Shown: piece by piece, positions 46,241-57,505 of the stretch
Position numbering within the stretch: position 1 is the stretch's first letter
How the letters are laid out: every line of letters starts with the position of its first letter
From: Harmonia axyridis
Taxonomy: Eukaryota > Arthropoda > Insecta > Coleoptera > Coccinellidae
Length of the DNA: 64,000 nt
Assembly (NCBI RefSeq): GCF_914767665.1
Contig: NC_059504.1
Span: forward strand, 47,461,720 to 47,525,719
Reading direction: 5' to 3'
Program-made: the position numbers and the translations under genes
The notes under the pieces: model-generated
Seen by the model: the letters and a program-made list of their open reading frames with translations, nothing else
Database searches by the model: none
What the model was told of the DNA's origin: nothing

Positions 46241-48124
46241 AACTTATTTGCTTTTCTTATGAAAACTTTCTGCACAAGACATAGGAGCTTCGAAAATAGT
46301 GTTGGTGTCATAGACTAGAGTTCGACAATTTTATGATAAGTTCTACATCAAAAAATCATTTGTCAATTAATCGTTTTATGAAACATGCGAAAACCTTTGA
46401 AATAAAATTTACCGACGCATTCTCCATTTTGCACTACATATTGGGGATATTTTTTTTAATTACCACAAGACATGGAACAAAATAAAATTAGAGAAGTAGC
46501 CTTTAGGCCACAAGTTCGAACTTTTGATTAGTGAAAACAAATTGAAAATCACTACTATAATATATGTAATAATAATAATAATAATTTCTGGGAATATTGA
46601 GGAGATACATACACATTTTACCCCTAAATTTTATCAGACAGGAGAATTCTAGTTTCGATAAACATTTATTATACATGAATCATGTTTTCCCGGAACTAAA
46701 TAGATCTCAAAATACAAAACAAAAACCGAGAACTAAACTCATTGGAACTCATTGCTTTAGTTTTGCGAATTGTAAATGCAAAATTATCTCCATTTTTGTA
46801 GAGAATTTTAACAATTTCAATGCATTATTGTAGTGTTTATTGTCCCTTTTTTAATAGGTTATGGCGCATTTTTTACTTGTCGAATGTCAAAAAATAACAG
46901 CTGCTCAGGTAGCGGGCTATCAAAATGTAACCTTTTATTGGAAAGCCCAATACTACAGTAAGATAGTGTTATTATTCCTTCGTTCAATATAAACAAGGTA
47001 TCAATAATAATTCATTCAAAAATGCCTGCTTGATTGGAATTGTTTAATTTTTGCCGCACGTCTTCTTTATACTCACGCGGAGTTGATGTTTATCAATGTT
47101 TGTCAATTACATTGTTTACATTGTTCTAATACGTTTTCTTTTTTAACAATGGACAAAACTATCAAGTTGTCCCAAATTTTGTATTAAAAAAGAAATGCGT
47201 GTTATGAAGCTCTGCATATGTTAAATAATTCTTCGAAAAAATACCTCAATTATCAAATATCTCATGGATTTTGAGTGATAACGATTCTAGGCCTAGAAGT
47301 ACAGATGTCGATCTCTGAAAATGTGTTGGATAATTCGCTGAAAAAAACTAGAAACCTAAATTCAAATCCATCGTTTTGGTACCGCTGATACATAGTGAAC
47401 TTCTAAACAGGACTCGAACACAATAAATCCACAGGGGGCAAAGCTCCTAGTTTTTACCTTTACGCTGTTTAGAACACAGCAAGTCCAACGTTATGAATGG
47501 TTTAACCAAACCTATTTTTTTCCGGACACCGAGCATTGTGGTCTCTTCGAACAAGATATTCCATCCCCAGCGTTATATTTCAAATGGGGGTCGACACGCC
47601 CCACATTTTATTTATATCATTCACCACGATTTTGGCCCGTTTCGTATTTCATTGACGTTTTCTGTCGAGCGTTTTATGAAGTTAAAAAAGCTCTATTCAC
47701 CACGCCGAGTACGACGGTGTGACCTTAACGCTCTTAGCTCATTCATGAATTATTTCTATTGTACTGTATCGATTCGAGCTTTATTCGAGCGCCACCATAT
47801 TCAGATTTGATTGTCATTGTGTCAATGATAATGGCAGGTATTTGCACTGGGGCTGCACTTATCTCGAGTCGATTGCGGAGTTTTCGGGTCTACCTGCTCT
47901 CTCTCTGGTTTTTAATCGATTGTTTTCCTCGGCAATTATAGTCGGAGTTTGTAGATGTGGGTTATTTGAAGGAGGTGTGGAAAAACTTGGGACTTGTTTA
48001 TGCTGACTGGAAGCATCTCGAGAACTATAAGACTTGGAGAAAAAATCTTCAGGGACTCTCGATTTGTTTTGTCGAAATAATAAGATTTCAGAAAACAGAT
48101 CATAAATATCTTGATTAGTTCTTG
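46241..48124. other. Intergenic DNA, nothing recognised
   Basis: 46540-46590 holds an AAT microsatellite (46568-46585). 47400-47960 is GC-balanced unique DNA with open frames on the plus strand (for example 47493-47810) but no recognised domain. Confidence 0.4.
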
Positions 48125-48650
48125 AGTTACAGTTTCATTGGATGTAATGGTGATTCGATAATTGCTTGCTCCATAAATGACAATTTTGCATATTGATGAA
48201 GCAATTTAACCAGGAATGAGCTTCATCACTAAACTCAATCATTCGGTAAAAATGCCAGTTCCAAATTAGCCCAAGTAGTAGAAGGACAAAGTTAAGTCCA
48301 ACAAGTTGAAAACGGCGACATTTCGGCATCTTCTTTAACACTTCGCGCTACAGGAGCAATATTCTCTTGAAGGTTTTGAATTGAGAACAGTAAACTTAGT
48401 ACGAAAACGATCAATAACTACACGAATTGCTTGCTCATGCTTGATTACCTATGTTAACCGTAAAATGGGTGAAATGCTCTATGAACCTCGCGAACAGATT
48501 AATTTTGTTCAAAGTAAATTTCCATAATTTGGAAGCGTTGCATTGGCGTTTAATGAATCTTGATGACTCTTACTGAAAACACAGTTTGACATTTTAATCT
48601 ATCAAATCGACAACAACCATCGAAACTTCTCATGCCGCAAAAACACCCGG
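48125..48650 (-). pseudogene. DD41D mariner family B, copy 2, decayed
   Basis: The minus-strand frame gives MIEFSDEAHSWLNCFINMQN and CHLWSKQ, the segment around the first catalytic Asp (FSDEAHFWLNG in family A). The right end is a terminal repeat whose inverse begins GGGTGTTTTTGCGGCATGAG and shares TCGATGGTTGTTGTC with the 37880-38725 copy. The C-terminal half is missing beyond about 48125. Confidence 0.65.
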
Positions 48651-48672
48651 AGAATAGTTATTTGTTTTACTA

Positions 48673-48738
48673 GGCAGCAAAGTAGTAGATTGACTGCCGC
48701 GGCTGGTAGCTGACAGCCAATGCATCTACTTTGCTGCC
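48673..48738. repeat. Perfect 13-bp hairpin
   Basis: GGCAGCAAAGTAG (48673-48685) is the exact reverse complement of CTACTTTGCTGCC (48726-48738), separated by 40 bases that also contain a CTGCCGCGGC core. It could be a tiny MITE or an RNA hairpin. Confidence 0.6.
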
Positions 48739-49021
48739 GAATTAAACATAAAATTTTTTCTTCGATTGTTCATAATGATATGTAGGATATTGTATTTGCA
48801 AACTATAACAATTCTCACAATTTTTCTATTTTTCCTGTAGTGATGAATTGAAATGAAATTTGATAGAAATCGCAATCGTTGGAATGGTTGGTTGCTATGG
48901 AAATGTTCATGTCTATAATAATTATAGTTTGACAATATATGCATTATGAAATATCTGACAGTTTTTTGAAAAAATATCAGATATATTTATATTAAGGACA
49001 GAGATAACGACTTAGTAGTGA

Positions 49022-50292
49022 AGGGTGTTTTTTTAGAGCTAAAGAACTTTAAATTCCAATAAAACAACGATGGATTATTCGATTGACATGAATTTTATTT
49101 ATCCGCAAGATAATCTTGTGACATTACATTTTAAATATGATTTCTGGCATATGACCGCCATGGCTGACTCGGATGTAGTCCAATCTGGACGTCCAATTTT
49201 CGATGACTTTTTCCAACATTTGTGGCTGTATATCGGCAATAACACGGCGAATGTTGTCTTCCAAATAGTCAAGGGTTTATGGCTTATCCGCATAGACCAA
49301 TGACTTTACATAGCCCCACAGAAAGTAGTCTAGCGGTGTTAAATCACAAGATCTTGGAGGCCAATTCACAGGTCCAAAACGTGAAATTAGGCGGTCACCA
49401 AACGTGTCTTTCAATAAATCAATTGTGGCACGAGCTGTGTGACATGTTGCGCCGTCTTGTTGGAACCACAGCTCCTGGACATCATGGTTGTTCAATTCAG
49501 GAATGAAAAAGTTAGTAATCATGGCTCTATACCGATCACCATTGACTGTAACGTTTTGGCCATTATAGTTTTCGAAGAAGTACGGACCAATGATTCCACC
49601 TGCCCATAAAGCGCGCCAAACAGTCAGTTTTTCTGGATGTAACGGTGTTTCGACATACAATTGAGCATTAGCTCCACTCCAAATGCAGCAGTTTTGTTTG
49701 TTGACGTAGCCATTCAACCAGAAGTGCGCTTCATCGCTAAACAAAGTTCGCTTATGAAAATCGGGAACAACGGCAATCTCATTTTGGGCCCATTCGACGA
49801 ATCTACGCCTTACGTGATGATCGTTTGACTTCAATTCTTGCACGAGTTGGATTTTGTAAGCACGCAAACCAAGATCCTTCCGCAAAATCTTCCATAAAGT
49901 GGATGGACACAGATCCAATTCCTGTGCTCGATGGCGGATAGACTCATTCGGGTCTTCCTCAATGCTACCTTCTACACCAGCAATAGCTTCTTCTGTACGG
50001 TGCGTACGGCATCTCTGGGGATGCGAGTTATCAATAAGAGTAAACTTGGTGGGAAAACGTTCCATGGTTAATCGAATTAACTGCTCTGATGGACGTTTTT
50101 GTCGACGATAAATGGACGTAGTGCGCGATACGTATTCCGCACAGAACCATTATTTTCGAAATAAAATAGCACTATTTGCAAGCGTTGTTCAGGCGTGAGT
50201 CTATTCATGATGAATTGCCAAACCAAACTGATAATAAATCACTTGACAGTATTGCCAACTTAAAGTAATATACCTCAAAAAAAAACACCCTT
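49022..50292 (-). mobile_element. DD41D mariner family A, copy 3, nearly intact
   Basis: About 1.27 kb with both terminal repeats (AGGGTGTTTTTTTAGAGC at the left; its inverse ending CACCCT at the right). It contains a transposase gene on the minus strand with only two obvious lesions. Related copies at 22940-23395 and 35529-36468 share long stretches with few differences, so the family was active fairly recently. Confidence 0.92.
49124..50208 (-). pseudogene. DD41D mariner transposase with one frameshift and one nonsense codon
   Basis: The likely start ATG is at 50208 (MNRLTPEQRLQIVLFYFENN, then GSVRNTYRALRPF). A frameshift near 50105 follows, after which the frame reads RQKRPSEQLIRLTMERFPTK and runs open to 49277 with IRHRAQELDLCPSTLWKIL (HTH), TLFSDEAHFWLNGYVNKQ (first Asp), ELWFQQDGATCHTARATI (second Asp), and NWPPRSCDLTPLDYFLWG (third Asp). 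Counting residues, 41 lie between the second and third Asp, so the signature is DD41D. A TAA at 49277-49279 replaces a Gln codon that is intact at 22940-23395. Past it, TLDYLEDNIRRVIADI leads to the natural stop at 49124-49126. Full length would be about 360 residues. Nuclear DDE-type cut-and-paste enzyme when intact. Confidence 0.9.
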
Positions 50293-50965
50293 TACTTTGC
50301 TGATTGATATGTGTTTGCAAAATCAATAATTGCTGTCAATCGGAAAAAAATCCTTGCCATAGTACATAGTCAATTTCGAATTTGAATGATAGTGCAAAAA
50401 AATAGGGGCAATTAAAAATACGAACAACTAAAAATTTGGGCAATAAAAAATGTATATCTAGAGCAGCACCCTACTCTATCAAAACGTATTTAAAGGCACA
50501 CATACAAGGACGTTGTTTCTGACTGAAACCCGCGTGGCGGCGCGTCCTTTGTTTTCTCCCACAGGCTTAATAGCTCCAGCGATTGCTTCTGGTGGGCAGC
50601 GTTTGGTCAATTTCAAAGTTGGTGCCTTGTTCACATCTGAGCTTTTCGAACAACTCCGGCCACTCGAACGGCGGTCCGGGTTGGAAACACAAGCCGAGTT
50701 TACACGCTTATTAAACTCGCAATAACTAGTACGTGTAGTTATTTCAAAGTTTGGGATTTCTATTTCGGTAATTCGATAGTGCAAACGGGCCAGGCCGAAA
50801 GGGATCCAAGGTATGCTTTTACGCAACGCGATTTTTTACACTCCGCTAAATTCCCAAATTGAAAGGCCCGACAACGATCGGGGGGTTGCCGTTTCTTCGG
50901 GTTTGGCAGGAGATTTGCAGTTTTTCGATGTACTCTGGTTAAACAATGGAATTTACTGTTTGAAT
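50293..50965. other. Intergenic DNA, GC-richer at 50480-50720
   Basis: Open on both strands (50479-50826 minus, 50513-50725 plus) with no recognised motif. Possibly an old exon or regulatory block. Confidence 0.35.
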
Positions 50966-51495
50966 TAGGGATTCATGACTTGGCTTGATTTTCAAGCTGA
51001 TTGGCTTGAGCTTGACTTGATTTCAAGTCAAGTAGTAGTTTTTCAATTTCAAGTCAAGTATTTATTTATCAAGTACTTGAATCATATCAAGCTACCTATT
51101 TTTTAGCAGTTTTATTGTGTAGTGTCACATCAATAAAACAATGATGAAGTGAGAAGGCAAAAAACACTTTTATTTATTGAAATTATTGTATAAAAGAACC
51201 GAAAATATGAACTTTCTTGAAAAAGAAACATAAATTAAATCACTATAAATCATAACTACATAAAAAATAATACAAATATGAGTTTCTCAATATTGAGAAA
51301 CCTCCAGGCTTTGTTTGATTTCATTATTTTCCATCTAGGATCTAAGACACATGAAGCATCTTATAGATTTGTCGCCTAACCTAGTGCGGGTTTTTGTAGT
51401 CTTTGCAGCTATGGAAAATTGTCTTTCAACAGAAGCTGAAGATGCTGGCGTTTATAAAAAATCCTTGGAAAAATATTTCTGAAACTACCAAAATA
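50966..51495 (-). mobile_element. hAT derivative, copy D, with best-preserved hATC region
   Basis: The left end begins TAGGGATTCATGACTTGGCT with CTTGA-rich subterminal repeats. The minus strand then encodes ASSASVERQFSIAAKTTKTR followed by TRLGDKSIRCFMCLRS, a stop, and MENNEIKQSLEVSQY before the natural end. This is the hATC dimerisation domain with its typical SSA..ER.FS signature. Homology ends near 51495, so the other terminus with its CTTGA-rich repeats is missing; a bare TGAATCCCT at about 51508 may be its remnant. Confidence 0.85.
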
Positions 51496-51517
51496 TACAT
51501 GGCTCATTGAATCCCTT

Positions 51518-51870
51518 TTACGGTTTTTGCGTTTACTATCGTTTTCAAGATGAGTACTTTTATTGCACTACGAGCACGTCTTTCTTTGAGATTTATCATT
51601 TTCCTTTATCTATCCGCTTTATCGGTCCCTTATTTTCCATCTGTGATTTTTGCATTCGTTATCGATATACTCTTACCTGTTGTTTTTAATTTTTTGTATC
51701 AATTTGTGTAATTCACATCGAAAAATTATCTGGGCTGTGTAATACTATTTATTGTGTTTCATTCAAATTGCGATTTATTTCTGCAGATATCAGTCTTGAA
51801 TAGATAATACCTGAACGGTGTTCCTAAATTGGAGGTACAAATGAAAATGATATATTATATCGGATCATTC
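51518..51870 (+). repeat. Family X dispersed repeat, 5' part
   Basis: TTTTCAAGATGAGTACTTTTATTGCACTACGAGCACGTCT matches 32670-32715, followed by ATTTTTGCATTCGTTATCG and ACGGTGTTCCTAAATTGGAG, the same order as in the 32490 copy. It ends soon after 51860. Confidence 0.6.
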
Positions 51871-53460
51871 TAAGAAAATTTAAATTTATTGATAAATTTA
51901 GCACTACCAAAAATAGCGGTTGCAATTTGAAAAAAATGTTAGGGATGTTATAGCCGAAACGTCAATGACTATTGAAATAAACGTTCTCGTGTCCGCGGAT
52001 TTTTCCCAAAAAGCTTTACCTTTCCTGAATAATGTATTTATTTCTAACTTTATGCAAATCAAAACAATCTCTTGTAACAACGGTTGCATAGAAGTGCTGT
52101 TATTTCTGTAAAATTTAAGATATCGCAATGAGAAAAAAAGAAAAAATGTTCAGAAATGATGTTCTGTTCTCTTGTTGTCTAGAACATCAATCTGGCAACA
52201 CTGCGCGATCAGGTAAGGGGATTCAACGATCCTAGCTTTAAATTGGGATAAATACGGATTTATTTATGTTGGAAAAAGATCGGGATTGAAATAAACGGTG
52301 CAATGCACTGTGAAATTGCAAAATGTGAAGTTTGATGAGAAAAATCTATTTCTCAATATAGGTAAGGATATGTGTTATGATTTCTGGTTGAGCAATAATA
52401 GAATATTGATCTAGTACCTGGGTTTCGACCCTAGCAGCAATTACCTTTGCTGCATCAAAACAGACCTTTTACAAAAGCGAGAATGCTGGTAAGGGGTAAC
52501 AAATTCAATAATCATCAATTATAAGGCATACCCAAAAAAATCAGCGTCACGTGGCTTGCGACCTTCTTGTACGAATTATCGCTGAATTTTACACTTTTTC
52601 TGATTCAAAGGTGCTTTAGTTATTGGAAGTGGATACAAAATTTCTCAACTTATAGAAGAAAATCAAACATTCAAAGGAAAGTTTTGCACAAAAGATATTC
52701 GTTCGAATACTGACTTCCCAAAATAAATACCTTCAATAAATTTATATTATCCACAAGAGAATATGGCAATATACAGTTTGTAATAAGTAATTTGTATAGA
52801 TAGGCATGGATTGCATGCACTTAATTAATTTTAGGAATGTCAATTTATAAAAATTGAGTGATATTTTTTGAACTACATAAAAGGTTCCAAAAATGTCGAA
52901 TTTCTTCATGTAGCGCAGTCTTCAGATTGTTTCACAATCTTAATTATACTTTCTCATTAAATGCAAATTTACTTCACAAGTCTCAGTACTATAGAATCAA
53001 CATCAATTGAAGTGCTAACTATCGAAAAATTGTCCATGTGTTGTAATTATACCACTGAGTTGTAAACTTCACGAAATAATAGAATATTCATTACACCTTA
53101 TTATAATGTAACTTATTGTATGTTTTAGTTAGCACATTATTACTTGAGTGCTTCAGTGTGTCCTGAATTTTACCTCCGAAGTATTTTGATATGATTTAAG
53201 CCGAATTTTCAAATCATTCTAGATTTTCCAAAAAAATTTAAAATTTTTGAGCGCTCTTTCACTTATAATACAGTAAAGGTACATAAGGTTTATTTAATTT
53301 CATGTGGGATGCTTTCAGTGAGCTCATTGAGCTGTGAGGAATACAGTGTATATATTGTTGCTTCATAGTTATCGTTTATTTATTCTTGGTTTTTTAAGTT
53401 GAGTGGAATGTCGTTGAACTTCGACACTATATTTTGTAGATTATTATTTTTCATATATAC
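51871..53460. other. Intergenic DNA, nothing recognised
   Basis: AT-rich unique-looking DNA without recognised gene, RNA or repeat. Confidence 0.45.
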
Positions 53461-53469
53461 TAGTACGCG

Positions 53470-53690
53470 CCGTAGATCTACCTTGTAGGTAGATCAATGT
53501 AGCCCATAGATCAATAGGTAGGTAGATCAATGTTGCTCATAGATCTACCTTGTAGGTAGATCAATGTTGCCCACAGATCCGCTTTGCCCGTAGATACACC
53601 TTGTAGGTAGATCTACATAGCCGATAGATCCTCTTTGTCCATAGATCCACATTGTCCATAGATCTGCATTGGCCACAGATCTAGATGTAC
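53470..53690 (+). repeat. Hairpin minisatellite array 1 (degenerate)
   Basis: AGATC words begin at 53474, 53508, 53541 and 53575, about 34 bases apart, then shorter derived units of about 17 bases. The best units contain GATCTACC, a 5-base loop and GGTAGATC. Confidence 0.8.
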
Positions 53691-54619
53691 ACCCTATATA
53701 AAATTCATTCAAATACTGCATACCTCCTGTATTATCGATATCGGACTAATATACAGCGAGACTCAAAGGTGTCAGTAATTCCATAAATACGCGTTATCAA
53801 CGCACAGTCTGAATGTAATTTGAGGAATAATTTCGATTAAGTCGACATGAAACATCCTGTATATGAAGTTATTGTTGAAACACAAAAAAGGAACCAAAAA
53901 CACCAATGGACATGCCCGACTCGTTAATCGAATACCTTCAAGATGGCAGAAAAAGCAAATGCTATGAAACCAATTTTCGAATTCCATGCGGAATGAATTC
54001 TTCAGGAATGTCTAATTGGGACATTCTAAATTGTACACACTGTATTAACTTCATTCATATTTATTTTCGCGAATTATGTAAAAGAAAGAAGACTAACCTA
54101 AAGCTGTTATCCAAATTTATAGATTTCAGGTTGCCTATTTTTCCAAAAATATCAAATTGGTATCCCAATTTTATACACCCTATATAATTTTAAAAGAATT
54201 ATTATATATTTTCTCACAAATTATGCAAAAGAAGAATAACCTTAAGCTGATAATCCGATGTTTCAAAACCTCAACAATCAGATTTCAACAGGTTTCAGTT
54301 ATTCAGAGTCGTCCAATTGGAACTCGGAAATTGTGCACTCTGTATAAAAAATATTCATCGCACGTATATCTTCGCAAATTATGCAAAAGAAAACTAACCT
54401 GAAGCTCTAATTCCAATTTTCAGATTTATAAGGTCTCGATTTTCCAGAAATGTATAATTGACGCTTGAAAATTGTACCCCCTGTATGAAATGGGAATGTG
54501 GGAATCCCTATTATTTTAAAATCATCATTGACTTCATTTGATCCATTTCACTATTCCAAAGTATTCACTGCCAAATAATATAAAAATTAATAAGTGGCGA
54601 AAAAATAAGAAAAAAATTT

Positions 54620-54700
54620 CAACCAGCAGCGAGATTTGAACTTGCAGCCCATAGAAGCTTCATATCATTCGACCGCATCCTTAACCACCCGGCCACAATG
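54620..54700 (-). repeat. tRNA-like module (SINE head or tRNA-Ser pseudogene), unit 1
   Basis: Minus strand reads GTGGCCGGGTGGTTAAGG (A-box-like, as in tRNA-Ser) and, about 40 bases later, AAGTTCAAATCTCGC (B-box-like). Spacing fits a tRNA with a long variable arm, but the acceptor stem does not close. Most likely a tRNA-derived repeat head. Confidence 0.6.
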
Positions 54701-55450
54701 GCATTGCGTAATTAGGTGCATTTGTGCTACTTATAGGGAATCATCAAAATCACAGGTTTCAGAGATTCTATAGATATGAATAATTTTCATGATTTTCGTC
54801 TAAAAAACCGTTAGATATGAAGGAAATCGAATATTTATATCTGAACCTACCGATTTATCAGTCCTATATGAAAAATTCAAGTCTCTCCTTGACAACTTAC
54901 ATGAAACGGAATGCTATAAGATTTCACCAATTTCCATGAAAATCTCAACAAAATGCAAAAATACCATCAGAAAAGGACGTTTCCTACCATTCCCGTTCAT
55001 TATTTGCTTGAATATCTCGTTGAAAACACTTCAAATAACCAAAATGACTCCTATAGAAGCTTCAGCAAACCAATGTATTCGACTGCCACAAAATGATTCT
55101 GTTTGAAAATACCTATCATCAAATAAACCTCGAAAAACGGATCTGAATCGAATCTGAATCATCGTTTCTTGAATTTTCCCTCTGAATTCGTCCAAATTTC
55201 AATGTTTCTAGTCGAATATCATCTGACGTTTCGTATTTATATCATAATTATGGAAAGAAATCACGGCATGAATAAATTTTGACATTTGTCGTCTTCTGTC
55301 CAAGTATTGACTTATTGCAGCTTCTAAAATTCGAAAAGCATCCATCGGGGCATATTTAGTATCGATATTTTAGTCAAATATGGAATTTCTGTAATTGAAT
55401 CGATATAATTAACTGAATTGATCATTATTTCTGGTTCGATCGACAATTAG

Positions 55451-55782
55451 AAATATTCTAGAAACGTCAATTGCCGCGGACGTTGCTAGGCCCGTTGCTA
55501 CCCAAGGACATCGTAGTATTTTCCTATTGGTCGTTCACGTCGACGTGAATCTGGAAATTCGTCGGAAAATTTCCCAAACTTTATCCGTTCATTCCCAGGT
55601 AATCCCGAAAAATCGGGAAACGGGAATATCCGCGGGAGTTAATTCGACATTTTCTCTTTCTTCCCGTACTTTTAGTTTTTCTCGTATCTCTCCCAGAGCC
55701 GAGAACAATCGACCGCAAAATCGGTCCAAAATCGTTCGATTTTCGGTGGGAGGAGCGCTTACGAGTTTAATATAGTATACTA
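55451..55782 (+). repeat. Conserved 332-bp block, copy 1
   Basis: Aligned without gaps to 57506-57837 at a constant offset of 2055, with three substitutions. It contains CCTATTGG, the 12-base palindrome CACGTCGACGTG, CCGCGG words and CCCGAAAAATCGGG. It is GC-richer than the flanks. Confidence 0.92.
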
Positions 55783-55792
55783 GTACGCCCAT

Positions 55793-56000
55793 AGATCTAC
55801 CTTGTAGGTAGATCAATATATCCTGTAGATCTACTTAATAGGTAGATCAATGTTGTCCATAGATCTACCTTGTAGGTAGATCACTGTTGCCCACAGATCT
55901 ACCTTGTAGGTAGATCAATGTTGTCCATAGATCTACCTTGTAGGTAGATCATCATAGCCCATAGATCTACCTTTTAGGTTGATCAATATAGCCCATAGAT
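55793..56000 (+). repeat. Hairpin minisatellite array 2, six 34-bp units
   Basis: AGATCT/AGATCC words begin at exactly 55793, 55827, 55861, 55895, 55929 and 55963, a strict 34-base period. Most units hold the perfect 8-bp stem GATCTACC / GGTAGATC around TTGTA, with an AATGTTG-type spacer. Confidence 0.9.
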
Positions 56001-56705
56001 CCATATTTTAATTCATTCATAAATACTTCCATATCTCCTGTAAAATCGATATCGCACTGTATAAAAAATATTCATCGCACGTATATCTTCGCAAATTATG
56101 CAAGAGAAAACAAATCTAAAGCTCTTATTCCAATTTCCAGATTTCATAAGGTCTCGATTTTCCAGAAATGTATAATTGGCGCTTGAAAATTGTACACCCT
56201 GTATATAATCGTCAATCCCCACCTGTATACCTTCAAGAATTATGAAATTGAATGATAACCTATAGAGCTAACATGACAACTATAAGAAAAGTTTTCAGTT
56301 CTCCAGAGACATTTCGGAAATTGTACACTCTGTATAAACGTTATTCATCGCACGTATATCTTCGCAAATTATGTGAGAGAAATCTAACTTGAAATTTCAA
56401 TTTTCAGATTTCATAAGTTTTCAATTTTACAGAAAAGCATAATTGGCGCTCGAAAATTGTACACCCTGTATAATATGGTCAATTTATCGAAAAACCTTCA
56501 ATAGGCAACTTGAAAAAAAACAATGTATAATCGTTATTCTTATATGTACTTTGAAAATCGGAAAAACATAATTATATGTGTATACTACGAAATCATTCAC
56601 ACAATAGACTGAACAAAAAATTGATCCATTTCAATAATCCGAAGCATTCACCGCCAAATAATATAAAAATTAATAACTGGCGAAAAATTAAGAAAAAAAA
56701 AATTA

Positions 56706-56790
56706 TCACCTGCTGCAAGATTTGAACTCGCATCCCAAAAGAGACCTCAGATTGTACGACCGCATCCCTAACGACCCGGCCACAATGCCT
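56706..56790 (-). repeat. tRNA-like module, unit 2
   Basis: Counterpart of 54620-54700: GTGGCCGGGTCGTTAGGG and GAGTTCAAATCTTGC on the minus strand. Both boxes are retained although the middle (anticodon) region differs strongly. Confidence 0.6.
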
Positions 56791-57505
56791 TTGCATAATT
56801 AGGTGCATTTGTGCTTCTTATAGGAATAATGTCAAAATAACTGGTGACAGAGATTCTATAAATTGATGAATTTCATGAATTTCGTTTAAAAAATCGTTAA
56901 ATATAAAGGAAATCGAATTAAAATATCTCTACCTACCAGTTTTCTTCGCCTCAAATGCTGATATCTTTCCAAAATGATATATTTACCTTGACAATTCACA
57001 TGAAACGGAATGCTTCAAGATTTGACCAATTTCCATGAAAATATCAACAAAACGCAAAAATACCATCATAAAAGGGTGGTACATACAGGTGTAGTCTATT
57101 ATTTCCTCAAGTTTCTCGTTAAAAACTTTTCAAATAACCAAATGACTCCTGTAGAGGCTTCTGGCAAACAAAGCTTTCCACTGACACAAAACGATTTCGC
57201 TTGAAAATATCATAAAATATACATGGAAAAAGGGATATAAATCGCATCTGATTCATCTTTTCTTGCATATTTCCTCCCGATTCGTCCAAATTTCAACATT
57301 TCCATTAAAATATCATCTGACGTTTCCCATTTTCATTCTGTATTTCGACGATTTCATGAATGAGCACAGAATTGGTTAAAACGTCAGAATATTTTGAATG
57401 GATTATTAGATTGATCCTTGATTTTATTATACAGTTATTCATATTTCAAATAGTTCTATTCATCAAGAGCCCTCTAATGAACACAGTAAAAATAATATAA
57501 AACCT

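Noticed and set aside
50479..50826. Overlapping open frames in the GC-richer block
   Set aside because: Open on both strands because stops are rare in GC-rich DNA; no domain is recognisable. Kept only as intergenic DNA.
54620..54700. Functional tRNA-Ser gene
   Set aside because: The acceptor stem does not pair and the sister module differs in the anticodon region; only promoter boxes remain.
55527..55775. 82-codon frame repeated in both 332-bp blocks
   Set aside because: All three differences between the two copies change the amino acid in this frame, there is no ATG start, and the opposite strand is open as well. Low stop density explains it.
53470..56000. 34-bp periodic arrays as a CRISPR
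   Set aside because: The units are contiguous repeats with no unique spacers, in eukaryotic DNA full of insect transposons.
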